Positions 32,628-42,920 of a stretch of 64,000 nt of DNA are shown one piece after another (within the stretch, counting starts at the first letter, position 1; each line of letters opens with the position of its first letter). The notes under the pieces were generated by a model. The model saw only the letters and a list, made by a program, of their open reading frames with translations. It searched no databases and had not been told where the DNA came from. The stretch comes from Pseudeuparius sepicola. Its lineage: Eukaryota; Arthropoda; Insecta; Coleoptera; Anthribidae. The stretch lies in assembly GCA_963920635.1 (NCBI GenBank), contig OY987298.1:21113647-21177646 (forward strand). Reading direction: 5' to 3'. Made by a program: the position numbers and the translations under genes.

Positions 32628-33030
32628 CAGGGTGTCCCGTTAATAATGGTCCATAGAGCAACTGCACATATTTGGGGCCAAAATATGACCATTGAGGCTA
32701 ATAAGCCTTATACAAATGTTGTTTGTTTAAGAGATACAGGGCCTTGAAATTCATTTTTTGAAATTGAATTATGGCTATATCTCCCAAAATAATGAAGCTG
32801 CTGAACTGAAATTAGGCACTGGTATGTTTTTGAGGATGGAGAATAAGCTAAAAATATCAATTTTGCTGTATCTCACAGAGGGCGCCACTTGCGTTGTTTT
32901 TGGATTGTGTTTTTACTACTAACTTTTTGAGGTTATCTTTTTGATCTTGCAGGTCCATCATTTTAAGGCATCTTTTCATTCTACAACAAAAAGGTACTCT
33001 TGTTTCATAACGATAAAATCAATAATACCG
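32628..33030. mobile_element. Half of a mariner-like foldback element
   Basis: It begins CAGGGTGTCCCGTTAATAAT and then shares inner modules with the element at 45252-46313, such as CTGCTGAACTGAAATT, then GGCACTG, and GGTACTCTTGTTTCATAACG. No opposite arm follows, so only one arm remains or the other was deleted. Confidence 0.7.
32872..32888 (+). promoter_or_regulatory. CTCF-like core in foldback arm
   Basis: CTCACAGAGGGCGCCAC contains AGAGGGCGCC, the central part of CTCF-type motifs. The related element at 45252-46313 has it in reverse at 46077-46091. Motif resemblance only. Confidence 0.3.
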
Positions 33031-34121
33031 AATTAGACTGTTTGAAGTCGTCAAGTAGTTATTTGTGTACCTAGCAAGGCACTGAAGTTTAACTTTTTAT
33101 GACGAATGTAGAGTTCAGTTGGCGAGGCCTGCAAGGACGATGCAAACATACCACAATCATATGAAATATAAGAAGAAATCCAATGCCACATTAGGTATAC
33201 ATTCTCGTATACCTACATTATAAAAGTTTAGAAGCGACACGATTTATTTTAGTTTATGACGTGAAACTTGGCTTCTACAACCCACCAAACTTACTGAGAT
33301 TGCGCGTGTCTGTCCACCTGGTCCGCACGGGCTTCACTTGCACTTCAGGGCTTCACTTCACTGCCTATTTTAATGACGATTTTGTAACAAATAAAAAATA
33401 ATCATCTATGACGCGTATACTCGTAACTACAAAGTTGCATGCGCCACACATATTTATAAACTATAATTAATTTAATATACGATAACAACGTCAAAGGGGG
33501 GATCTCGTAATTCCGCGCAACACGACGGACCGCGCACGTCTCATCCGCACTCATATATCACTGCCACATTTACCGCAATCATGTTTATTGCGTGCAGTTA
33601 TGGCCGCTGTAATTTCATTCGCTGATGGCTAAATTTGTTTCAACTTTGCATCAAGTTTTATGCTTGTCGGGCAATCCCCGGCGACGACGGGAACGCGCCT
33701 TCAGCGCCCCAACTAATTCAATACATAATTTACATATCATCCCTCTAAGAGGATTTCGTCGGCTCTGTAATGTGGAATTATTTACGAAAATGTATGGCGT
33801 ATAAGCAGATTTGGACGGCAGCAAATTATGCCAAGCGGAATTTTTTTCGGAGACATGACAAGCAATAAGGCTTAGGTAGATGTCACGCTGAAAGTTGTCT
33901 TAAAAACCATTTATGATTTTTAGATTTGGCTGATGATAATAATAGATGAATGATTAAAATTAAAATCGATCAAGGTATTGGAAAATAATAATTAGGCTAA
34001 AAAAATGAATTAAATTATCCTTTCAAGTATATAGGTATGGCTATATTAAGAAAATTGGGATGCCGTCAAATTTGGGCCCGAACTTTTTGAAAATATTGGC
34101 TCGTTGGAAAAATACGTGGGG
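33031..34121. other. Intergenic DNA containing a GC-richer, possibly conserved island
   Basis: No gene is seen. About 33480-33800 differs from the transposon-rich background and includes GTTTATTGCGTGCAGTTATG, then GCCGCTGTAATTTCATTCGC and GGGCAATCCCCGGCGACGAC. It holds homeodomain-like words (TTTATTG, TAATTTC) and has no repeated match elsewhere in the window. A regulatory element is a reasonable guess. Confidence 0.4.
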
Positions 34122-34690
34122 TAATAGTATATTTCATTACGAGTCTGGAAATAAAGATTTTTCCGTGCGCGCGTGACAAATTCCCGTGTGAGGCGCAGCC
34201 GAACACGGGAAGTGATGCAAGCACGGAAAAATCTATTTCTGGACGTGTAATGAACAATATTTTTTATTATACTTCTTTGAAAACGGAAACTTAAAACATT
34301 TTATCGTCATATTATAATAAATTTAATTGACAAAAAATAAACAATGCAGACAATATAGTGTTTGGTATATATAATGCATTTCCGGTGCTTTGTTGTAAAT
34401 TAGTTATTGTCAGATAAGGTGAATAAAACGTCAAAAATATTAGAGAAATGTATCTAAATATTGAAACACTTACGAATTAAAATACAAAATAGGTATATGT
34501 TAAATATTAGAGAGCATATAGAGTTTCTTAAATTTAGTTTACTTTGCTGTATATTTCTATTTTAAAGCCATTTAGTCGGTATTTTCATTCAGCGCACGGA
34601 AAGTTTTTCCATGCGCTGTTTCCGTTCCCATCTTTCATTATTGCTAAAACAGATGAAAATAAGGTGTTTTCAAAGAAGTATAATAAAAAG
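34122..34690. repeat. Dispersed 580-bp repeat, copy 2
   Basis: Matches 29092-29672. The first hairpin spans 34131-34253 (TTCATTACGAGTCTGGAAAT facing its complement). It has extra bases in the loop (GTGTGAGGCGCAGCC) and lacks about 25 bp present in copy 1. GTTTTCAAAGAAGTATAATA at the end is the inverse of 34258-34283. Confidence 0.88.
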
Positions 34691-34909
34691 ATAAATTCCT
34701 TCCAGTGGCACTGCTGCTCTGAATTTGTAGTCTCATCGATAGGAGTTTAACGGAGAATATAGAAGGGGAAAACAGTTAATAAAAATATATATGTATATCC
34801 TAAATATACATTTCGTTTTCTGACCCGCGCGTATAAGAGTAAATAATACGGTATGCTTTTAAGTTAACTGACTTCCACCATCAAACAATGGCGACGTTAT
34901 AGGTAGCCT

Positions 34910-35134
34910 GTGCGATCACCAAATTTAACACCGCTAGATTATTTTCTGTGGGTTAAAATGAAGAACAAAATTTATAAAGATGTACCAGTCAACATAGACG
35001 ACTTAAGACGAAAAATAATTGCAACTGTTCAACAAATACGGCGAAGGGGTATTAGACGAGTCATAAACAATTTAAGGAAACATGCTGCATTGTGCCTTGA
35101 GAAGCAAGGAGGACAAATTGAACAATTATTGTAA
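34910..35134 (+). pseudogene. Mariner-like DDE transposase, C-terminal fragment
   Basis: It reads VRSPNLTPLDYFLWVKMKNK, then IYKDVPVNIDDLRRKIIATV and CLEKQGGQIEQLL to the stop. S-P-x-L-T-P-L-D-Y-F-L-W holds the last catalytic Asp of the DDE core, and the E/G-G-x-I-E-x-L-L ending fits the insect family. A TAG stop lies directly upstream and the rest of the gene is missing. It begins with GTG, so this is a fragment and not a start. It belongs to a different subfamily from the copies at 1561 and 5157. Confidence 0.88.
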
Positions 35135-35278
35135 AATAGGGTTGTCTACTCCTCTAGGTTTTTGTTGTTATTTTTTACCGTTAAACAATATTTCAAAACA
35201 CACTTCGCAACAGTGGTTATGTTTGCAAAAACGATTAATTCGATATTATGGTAAGAAAAACATAGTTAGTAAAGTATG

Positions 35279-36007
35279 CAGTGGCGGATCTATGGGGGGG
35301 GGGGCTACAGAGGCTATAGCCCCCCCCCCCCCTTGGCCTAATACCGTAAGGTAGGCACTTAAAAAATATGTCTGGCAATTAGAGATGGTGTGGAACTGCG
35401 GTACAACCTGTTCCAGTTCCAGGCAATACCTGTTCTTAAAAAACCTGTTCCAGTTCCAATATTATTAACTTCTAGTCTTCTAAGGCCGTGGTCCGAATCG
35501 CGCTGTCAGTGCTTACGGCGCTCAGATCGTTTACAACAGGTACGATTTTATTCACTCGCTGACAACTCGTTTCGGACCGGTTGTAAATGCGCTGACAGGA
35601 ACATGCCATTTTGAGGTTATGTGGGCGTGAAGGTCGCAAAGTAACTATTATTATTGAATATTGAATCATTGATAAATATTGCTTTCGTTTGTAAAGAGGG
35701 TACGCTAAATAGTTTTTATAGTACAAATTTAAAAATTTGGTGAACGCAATGGGATTGGGACAGGGCCCGGCACAGAACACGGGTCCAGTCATCGCCTTCA
35801 CCGATCGACAGTTCACGTTCATAGTTGTTCTATTCTATTACTACGAGTAGAGCGGAACTGGAACAGCGGAACGGAACTGAACGAAGCTAAGAATATTAAT
35901 GTATTAATAGTATTGTATTTCAATGAATAAAAAATGTGTTTCCTATTTTATTACAAAATTTCGGAAATAGAAGCCCCTCCCTTGACTCCAGCCTAAATCC
36001 GCCACTG
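35279..36007. mobile_element. hAT element with 8-bp target duplication AAAGTATG
   Basis: AAAGTATG flanks both sides (35271-35278 and 36008-36015). The ends CAGTGGCGGATCTATG and CCTAAATCCGCCACTG are inverted. Near the left end a run of G faces a run of C about 15 bp away. The interior holds GTTCCAGTTCC and GGAACTGGAAC words at both sides (35400-35460 and 35850-35875), possibly the remains of a second nested element. No transposase domain is recognised. Confidence 0.9.
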
Positions 36008-36059
36008 AAAGTATGTGTGACATGTTGTTTTAACCAGAAAACATTCCTCTTTTCAAAAA

Positions 36060-36775
36060 TGCAAAAGTCCAATATGGTGGGCCAAATTTGACACTTTTAA
36101 AGGGAAACTCCTATTTTTGACTGTCATATCCCATTTTTCATAACTTTCATCATATACAGGGTGTTTAACTTTAAAACTGTACAAATCCGTAAAATCTTCA
36201 TTTTTGGAGATAATCGCCTAAACTTTTTTTTGTTTGAAAGGACTTCAAAAACCGCTTCTTCTGACCTTCCTGCTGTTTTCAAAATGCAAATCCAGGGCCG
36301 GCTGCGATTTCTTTTATACCCCGATTTTCATGAACAACATTTTAGCGATTTTTTTATTTAAAATCTGACCCCACAGCGTTAATCAGAACACCCCAAATCC
36401 CTATTTACCAAATTTGAATAAGAAATATACAGGGAGTTCCATTCTGCAGGGTGTCAAAGTTGAGCAAAATAGGAATTTTAAAGGCATCTGCCAAGTCAAG
36501 AGTGCCATGGAATCCCCTCAAAACAGTTGAATGGTCAATAGGACCACTCAAGGTGTTGGTGTGCAAAGGTCCAATACAAAATACACTTTTCGAAAACGCA
36601 CATTTTCGAAAAACACCCTAGTAACTCAAGAGCGGAGACAGATATCGATTTGCGATTTTCGTCATTCAGTTTATCATAAAAATGAGCCTCGGTCATCGAT
36701 ATCAGTAGTTTTCGTCTATCTCCGTCAAAAATAGGAGTTTCCCTTTAAAAGTGTCCAATTATTTGGAAAACCCTG
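36060..36775. mobile_element. Mariner-like MITE A (GGCCAAATTxGACACTTTTAA arm)
   Basis: GACACTTTTAAAGGGAAACT near 36091 faces AGTTTCCCTTTAAAAGTGTC at 36735-36756, and the right end reads GGAAAACCCTG. The left tip is degraded. Another end, TACAGGGTGTTTAACTTT at 36155, shows an additional mariner-like fragment inside. The same family occurs at 37653-38304. Confidence 0.65.
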
Positions 36776-37625
36776 CCGGGGTAAATTGTTAACGACTTTA
36801 TTGGGGTATTCGTTTCTTCGAATTCTATCTCAACAAATATCGTACCAAATATTTTATTATTATAGGTTCCTATCTGGTCCTCGACTTCCACTAGTCAGGG
36901 AATTTACATTTCCTCCGTCTTCTTCCTCCAACACCAAAAATCTCGATAATACCATAGTATTGTATTGTCACCGAATCTGAATTCGAAACTAATTGATTGG
37001 CTAGATTTGTTTACAAAGTTAATACGTACATGCGCGCATTCAAGTCAACCTAATTAAAGTCCGTTAAAAATTTCCATAAATACCACCGTTTGCGTTTTTC
37101 ACATATTATTATACCATGATTGTCGGCAAGCAACATAACCTCGAACGCTCTCCCAAACCGACGCCTGCTAACGAACGCATTGTCGTTCGACGGACCCCGG
37201 CCAACCGCGATCGCTAACGCACCTACGCCAACTACATAATCGTGCCTGGACCCCGTTCGGCCGGTCCGAGGGCGCGCCGTTCCATTTATTCAGATCAGGT
37301 GGGGTCGCAATTAGCTGCGGCGTTGAATTATTAATCCCTCACCGGCCGGCCGGGCCCGCTCGATTTGAGCGGTTATTTGATTACGAGCCGGCGGCGAAAC
37401 GAGCGCGTGTGCTCTTCAGGTGTGATCCTGCATACAATTTCGCGTAGTAGGTTGTTAGATGGAAAGGGCAACAATGTGGGAATAGTTCGTAACCGTACCT
37501 ACTTGGGAAACCCTTGGTTTATCTCTATTTTCCACATATAGATAACTATATTATGAGCTAAGCTTTATTGGACGAATTTGTAGTTTTCGCCGACCAAAAA
37601 CAAACGGAGAGCGACACTCTACATA
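36673..37625. repeat. Segmental duplication, copy 1
   Basis: Nearly identical to 38202-39077. It begins within the right arm of MITE A (TCATAAAAATGAGCCTCGGT) and ends CGACACTCTACATAT. It contains a GC-rich island (37130-37440) absent from other repeats. Copy 2 has a deletion of 73 bp matching 37297-37369. The identical 64-codon open frames at 36786 and 38315 reflect the duplication and have no recognisable domain. Confidence 0.92.
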
Positions 37626-37652
37626 TAGTTTAAAAGGACACTCTAAAATGTA

Positions 37653-38304
37653 CAGGGAGGGCCAAATTGGACACTTTTAAAAGGAAACTCCTATTTTTAA
37701 CGGAGATAGACAAAAACTAATATCGGTGCCTGAGGCTTATTTTTTATCCGCAAATCGATATCTGTCATCGTTCTTGAGTTACAGGGCGTTTTCCAAAAAT
37801 GTGCGTTTTCGAAAAGTGGCTCTAACTTTTTTCATGTTGAAAATTTTGTGTTTCTGTTGAAACATTTCTAAAACCCCTTTTTTTACGTAGAATCCAATGT
37901 TGCTACTACATTTTTTTTCTAGTCATTGGTTTAAGAGTTAGTGAGGGAAAAACATAATTTTTAAATATGGAACACCTTGTATATTTTTGCATTTTTTAAG
38001 AGAGCAAAAAAATTACCATTTCAAAAATATATGACGCTTAATGATTTACTTAAGTAGTTATCAATAATTACTAATAGCTTTTATGAATTTTTGTCATCAG
38101 TAAGTGTAACACCATTGACTTAGAGAAAAATTAGTAACAGCATTGGATTCTAACTAAAAAGTGATTTAGGAATGTTTTTTACAGAAACACAAAATTTCCA
38201 ATCATAAAAATGAGCCTCGGTCATCTATATCAGTAGTTTTGTCTATCTCTCCGTCAAAAATAGGAGTTTCCCTTTAAAAGTGTCCAATTATTTGGAAAAC
38301 CCTG
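37653..38304. mobile_element. Mariner-like MITE B
   Basis: TA, then CAGGGAGGGCCAAATTGGAC at the left faces GTCCAATTATTTGGAAAACC, then CTG at the right. GACACTTTTAAAAGGAAACT pairs with the right arm. The right end is followed by the same unique sequence as MITE A, showing that the right half belongs to the duplicated segment. Confidence 0.7.
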
Positions 38305-39077
38305 CCGGGGTAAATTGTTAACGACTTTATTGGGGTATTCTTTTCTTCGAATTCTATCTCAACAAATATCGTACCAAATATTTTATTATTATAGGTTCCT
38401 ATCTGGTCCTCGACTTCCACTAGTCAGGGAATTTACATTTCCTCCGTCTTCTTCCTCCAACACCAAAAATCTCGATAATACCATAGTATTGTATTGTCAC
38501 CGAATCTGAATAACTAATTGATTGGCTAGATTTGTTTACAAAGTTAATACATACATGCGCGCATTCAAGTCAACCTAATTAAAGTCCGTTAAAAATTTCC
38601 ATAAATACTACCGTTTGCGTTTTTCACATATTATTATACCATGATTGTCGGCAAGCAACATAACCTCGAACGCTCTCCCAAACCGACGCCTGCTAACGAA
38701 CGCATTGTCGTTCGACGGACCCCGGCCAACCGCGATCGCTAACGCACCTACGCCAACTACATAATCGTGCCTGGACCCCGTTCGGCCGGTTCGAGGGCGC
38801 GCCGTTCCATTTATTCAGATCCGGTTATTTGATTACGAGCCGGCGGCGAAACGAGCGCGTGTGCTCTTCTGGTGTGATCCCGCATACAATTTAGCGTAGT
38901 AGGTTGTTAGATGGAAATGGCAACAATATGGGAAACGTTCGTAACTGTACCTACTTGGGAAACCCTTGGTTTATCTCTATTTTCCACATATAGATAACTA
39001 TATTATGCGCTAAGCTTTATTGCAGGAATTTGTAGTTTTCGCCTACCAAAAACAAACGGAGAGCGACACTCTACATA
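38202..39077. repeat. Segmental duplication, copy 2
   Basis: Matches 36673-37625 with only scattered changes plus a 73-bp deletion at 38819-38821. High identity suggests a recent event compared with the decayed elements nearby. Confidence 0.92.
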
Positions 39078-39122
39078 TGATTATAATAATATAATATGAT
39101 TATAATAATATAATATGATTAT
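39077..39122. repeat. 19-bp AT-rich tandem repeat
   Basis: The unit ATGATTATAATAATATAAT is repeated about 2.4 times at the edge of the segmental duplication. Confidence 0.85.
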
Positions 39123-39402
39123 CGAAAATGCACCAACTTTCGGGAATATTTGTATTTTCGTTGTGTAATTAATAAAAAAAATCCCGTATGTTGCACACTT
39201 AAATGACCACACTGTATAGGGTGTTCTTATATGAATTATCTTGTATGGTAGGTCAAAAACTATAAAAGTTGTACAAGAGTAAAGTAGGTACCCTTATTTC
39301 AAAAAATTCAGCAAAATTTTATTAAGAAAAGTTGTCTAGAATTTAAAGTTATGCCTAAATACCAAGACACGGCCATTTTTTATCGACTTGAAGGTTTTTT
39401 AC
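39123..39402. other. Intergenic DNA with a solo mariner-like end
   Basis: TATAGGGTGTTCTTATATGA near 39216 resembles a CAGGGTGTTC-type end, but no partner end is seen. Confidence 0.35.
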
Positions 39403-39716
39403 AAGCTTTCATTTAAGTTAGTATGAGTCAGTCAAATTATCTAACTAAATTTTTAACCAGTTCCACCCAACCGATTGAGCGGACATCTTGCACACACTTT
39501 ACATACCCCTCGATATGGATATGAAATGAAAGAGTTTGACGAGTAGAAAACGATAAGGTTATAATAATGACGTCATAATAAATTAAATATGGCGGAAGTC
39601 CCAAGATGGCGGACTGAATTTCTTAACCACCCTCGTGACATGGGAATCAAGTACTAAAAACCACAAAATAAAATAAAATATAAAAAATACCTTTTTGAAA
39701 ACAAGCTTTTATTTAA
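39403..39716. repeat. Dispersed repeat related to 28121-28730, with YY1/Pho-type motif
   Basis: ACAAGCTTTCATTTAAG is followed by ATATGAAATGAAAGAG, GAGTAGAAAACGATAAGG, ATATGGCGGA, CAAGATGGCGGA and ACATGGGAATCAA, the same order as in the array at 28255-28730 but a single unit. It ends with another ACAAGCTTTTATTTAAG at about 39704. Confidence 0.8.
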
Positions 39717-40485
39717 GCCATGTAGGTACTATAAAAGGAATATAAATGGCCACCTTTTTGTTTCTTGCGTTTTGCATCATCATCATATTGGAAAGACTAA
39801 TTTTTTTTGTCCTTTTGAGGATACATCAGCAAAGCAAAGCAAAGCATCATGGCTAATTTTTAGTAAGAATAATAAAAAAACAGGCACCTAGTGGAAAAAT
39901 TGTGAATAAATAATATACCTACTACGTTAATATTTTTTTGTGAAATCCAAAGTTGAATACAGCAATATTATAATCCATATTATGTTAACCAAAAATTGAT
40001 GTGACTATTTCCCTCGTCGTAATTTCCACCAATCACAAACGCACAATTTTGAATTACAAATGGTTTCTAGATGAAAAAACTGTATGACAGCACCTTCAGC
40101 AGTTTTTTCGAGTTTACCCGCGGCAAAACTTGACAGCTGTTGTATAATAGGTAGCATGTTTTGTAAGCTATGTGTACCTATGCAGAATAATTTGTTACTC
40201 ATGAAATAGTATTGTCAAATACCATTCGGGCATCTAATTTTTTGCTTGAAAAAAAATATCCAAAAAACACAATGCTAAGTAATATTTCTTTAATAAAGGG
40301 GATTCGTGTAGGTGCAAAAATCCTCGTCTTCGATTCGGATTTTTGTTGACACCAACACATGGTTCTTGTTAAAATATTACTTAGCAACGTGTTTTTTTCG
40401 ATTTTTTTCGGAAAAATTAGATGTGCTTATGATATTACTTACCATTCGAATTGTACCTGTTATTTAACTGAAATGATTTTATAAG
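39717..40485. other. Intergenic DNA
   Basis: No gene or bounded element is seen. The CAAAG run at 39832-39845 is simple sequence. Confidence 0.4.
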
Positions 40486-40734
40486 TTAGGGTGCTACTAT
40501 TTCCTGCGGTACCCGGTACATACATTTCGAGGCATTGTACAAAAAAATATTAATAACGAAGAAATTTTTTATAATATGTTCTCCAAAAGTGGAGTTGTCC
40601 CTACTGATATGTTCACTTACACGGACTTTTAGAGGGCGACAAGTTCTGCCTATGTAAGTGCTGTTACAAGAGTTGCAAGACAACTTATAAATACCACTCT
40701 TATAGAGGTGGTCAACTCTGTCTTTAGAATTAAC
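40486..40734 (-). pseudogene. Penelope-like element GIY-YIG endonuclease fragment
   Basis: The minus strand reads VNSKDRVDHLYKSGIYKLSC, then NSCNSTYIGRTCRPLKVRVS, EHI. GIYKL and TYIGRT are the GIY and YIG signatures, about ten residues apart, followed by the catalytic Arg and the R-x-x-E-H word. Cys residues between GIY and YIG are typical of Penelope-like retroelements, where this endonuclease follows the reverse transcriptase. No RT is found nearby. Downstream the frame drifts into unrelated sequence and stops at 40486. It is a short relic. Confidence 0.82.
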
Positions 40735-40835
40735 CTGTGTTACATGTGAGTATCACATAACCAAAGAAATTTAATTCCTCTTTTCATACTAAAATCGTTG
40801 ACTCTTCTCCAAAAGTTATGTCATGCTCTCTTCTA

Positions 40836-40879
40836 CGTGGTACTGATGATGGATATGTAGCCGAAAGCGCTTTACCATG
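40836..40879 (+). ncRNA. Hammerhead-ribozyme-like motif
   Basis: The order CTGATGA (40843-40849), short stem region, GAAA (40863-40866) matches the hammerhead core. CGTGGTA before the core (40836-40842) pairs with TACCATG after it (40873-40879), giving helix I of 7 bp including one G-U. Between lies AGCGCT (40866-40871), a 3-bp helix III without loop, then T at the cleavage position. Helix II is weak in this copy: only GG/CC after a bulged T. Penelope-like elements are known to carry minimal hammerheads with very short helix III that may act as dimers. It lies 100 bp from the GIY-YIG fragment but on the opposite strand. Confidence 0.5.
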
Positions 40880-41378
40880 CTAATTTTACAAATATCATTT
40901 GCACGAAAATACACCTCTTCTTCGTTATTAACAGTTACGTGCACGCAGCCGAAACCCATTTAAAAATATATTAGCTTACGTAAGATACTGAATAGGTTGG
41001 CAAATATGATAGTTCCATAATCTAACGCATAGCACTGAAGAAGTTTAATAACAGAATGGTCAGCTAGCCATAGATAAAGTTTTCGAGGAAACAATTAAAT
41101 CACTTTAGCAACTGCCACTATCAAAAGGAACTTCTAAACGATTTAATAACTTTTAGAGATCAGTTTAATCCCAGTTAAGTTAACGGAATAATTGAAAAAT
41201 CTTATTTTTATGCAAAATCCGACTTGTCAAGTTGTCTAAGCTTAACAGACCTCTTTTTCGACGAAGATTCCACCTGTTTTCGTCGTCACGGCCTTTGGGT
41301 CTGCCCACCAAAGGTGCCTCTTAAGAAATTGAAACATTTTCTCGGATCCCATCGGAGCTCCTTCGCGTTCCACGTTCC
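40880..41378. other. Intergenic DNA
   Basis: No gene is seen. About 41270-41380 is GC-richer and may be host sequence that continues at 42531. Confidence 0.4.
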
Positions 41379-41696
41379 ACCGACGTCACGGGCGTAGCCA
41401 AGGGGGGGGGGTTTCGGGGGTTCAACCCCCCCCCCCCCCCGAAATAAGCAAAATATTACCTAATATTATACCGAAAAAATACGAGGAGTGAAGAGTTAAA
41501 TTATTATTACGTTTGAATATATTATGTAGTAATAGTAGCGCCATCTTTTGACGAGAGGCAGACGCAGTTGCAGCCGAACTATTTTGTATTGTAGGGACAC
41601 TTTGCGTTGTTTCTCGATTATTCGCCACGCCCCTAGGTCGAAATGAGCGGAACTTTGTGGAAGTTCGTGGAAGTTTCTGGACGGCTACTGGGCTGC

Positions 41697-41704
41697 TATA
41701 TAAG
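41697..41704 (+). promoter_or_regulatory. TATA box of the hAT element
   Basis: TATATAAG in a GC-rich context, about 190 bp before the ATG at 41893. A CAGTATTG initiator-like word is at 41735, a little further than the usual 30 bp. Likely promoter of the transposase. Confidence 0.45.
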
Positions 41705-41892
41705 CGGCGCCGCGGCGCGTGACCGCGCTTACGGCAGTATTGTTCCATGCGAACTCGAAGCGAATAAAAGTGAAAAGTGGTGAACGAATAGTGAAGAGAA
41801 TTAAGTGTACCGTGTAAGTGAGTAACTTTAGTGCGCTGTTATTCGATGACCTTGTTAAGTTTAGATACGTCAATCATTATTACTGTCGAAAA

Positions 41893-42325
41893 ATGGAGGG
41901 GACAAAAAGGAAGGGTGATAAACCTAAAGGTATGGACTACTGGAAAAAGTGGTGTAGTCAAGGTCAAGGGGTTTCTAATAAAGAAACAAATTTGGATTTA
42001 GCTATCAAAGCTTCAGCTACCTTGCATGCTGATAAGAAGACTGCCTACCCCGAAATCTAGTTTGGAATGCCTAGATATGTGCGATAAAAACCTTTATCCT
42101 AATATTTACACATTACTACAAATCTTGGCTACCATTCCTGTATCCACTGCTACCCCAGAAAGGTCTTTCTCGAGCCTAAGGAGACTGAAAAACTATTTAC
42201 GAAACACTACAAGTGAAAACAGACTTAATGGTTTGGCTCTAATGAACATTCACTATGGAACAGAAATTCATGCAGATGAAGTAGTGGATATATTTAAAAG
42301 AAAAAGCCGAAGATTTCTTCTTTAG
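41893..42325 (+). pseudogene. hAT transposase (ZMYM/THAP12-like group), internally deleted
   Basis: ATG at 41893 opens MEGTKRKGDKPKGMDYWKKW, a basic start. The frame ends at 42058 after KKTAYPEI. In another frame from about 42045 it continues KSSLECLDMCDKNLYPNIYT, LLQILATIPVSTATPERSFS, then SLRRLKNYLRNTTSENRLNG and LALMNIH, the hAT dimerisation domain, to the stop at 42323. The A-T-P-E-R-S-F-S word and the L-x-x-x-N-I-H ending fit the animal hAT group that includes ZMYM- and THAP12-type proteins. The whole catalytic core has been deleted at the junction near 42045. The minus-strand frame at 41422-41748 is a shadow. Confidence 0.82.
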
Positions 42326-42539
42326 TGGTTTTAGATTTAGCGCAGAGGAACGAAATTAATTTATCCATTTCATTTAAAGTTAAGAACTTTATAAATATGT
42401 CGTAGTTTTTCGGATGAATATATAGATATTAAATTTCATATAAGTATATTTTTGTTGTTTTATTTACTTCTCAAACTAAACCCCCCCCCCCCAAAAAAAA
42501 CTAAATCCTGGCTACGCCCGTGACCGACGTGTCTCTTTA

Positions 42540-42920
42540 GAATCGCCCACCGATATGAAGTAAATAATCCAACACAGGTACGCCCGCTTCGAGCCTCTCA
42601 ATAAATGATCAAAGGACCGTTAGAGCTGCCTATTCGGCCGGCCCCGTTGGGTTGCCCCTCCCAAATCTGAAAAATTCTCGGAGAACACGGCCCGCGCCGT
42701 GTATTTCACTATGCAAATGTGTATCCATTCTTCCCAACAAAGTCCGGCCCTGCATATTCATGAGGAGGCCCAGAAATATTCATGAAACGCACGGGCGGGG
42801 GGATATTGTTCCCCTATAAAATTATAGGGGTTTTCTGCCGGGGGAAATAATTCGATTAAAAGGTGTGCGAAATAGGGGAAAAATGTAAATACGGCCGTCC
42901 GACCAGAACGGGAGATTCCG
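42540..42920. other. GC-rich island, possible conserved non-coding element
   Basis: GC-rich, not repeated elsewhere in the window. It includes the octamer ATGCAAAT at about 42713, two ATTCATGA words (about 42756 and 42778), and a hairpin CCCCTATAAAATTATAGGGG near 42811-42830. No coding frame stands out. Regulatory function is an inference. Confidence 0.4.

Larger units (their letters stand above)
41387..42522 (+). mobile_element. hAT element with 8-bp target duplication ACCGACGT
   Basis: ACCGACGT flanks both ends (41379-41386 and 42523-42530). CACGGGCGTAGCCAAG at the left is inverse to CTGGCTACGCCCGTG at the right. G and C runs lie next to both ends. It carries a leader with TATA box, a transposase start and the transposase end, joined by an internal deletion. 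Length is 1136 bp. Confidence 0.93.

Noticed and set aside
35472..35822. 116-codon minus-strand frame
   Set aside because: It lies inside a non-autonomous hAT element and has no recognisable domain; likely a chance frame in GC-richer DNA.
36786..36980. 64-codon frame repeated exactly at 38315-38509
   Set aside because: Identity follows from the recent segmental duplication; no domain, no start context and no family resemblance.
41422..41748. 108-codon minus-strand frame
   Set aside because: Antisense to the leader of a hAT element and running into a C/G run.
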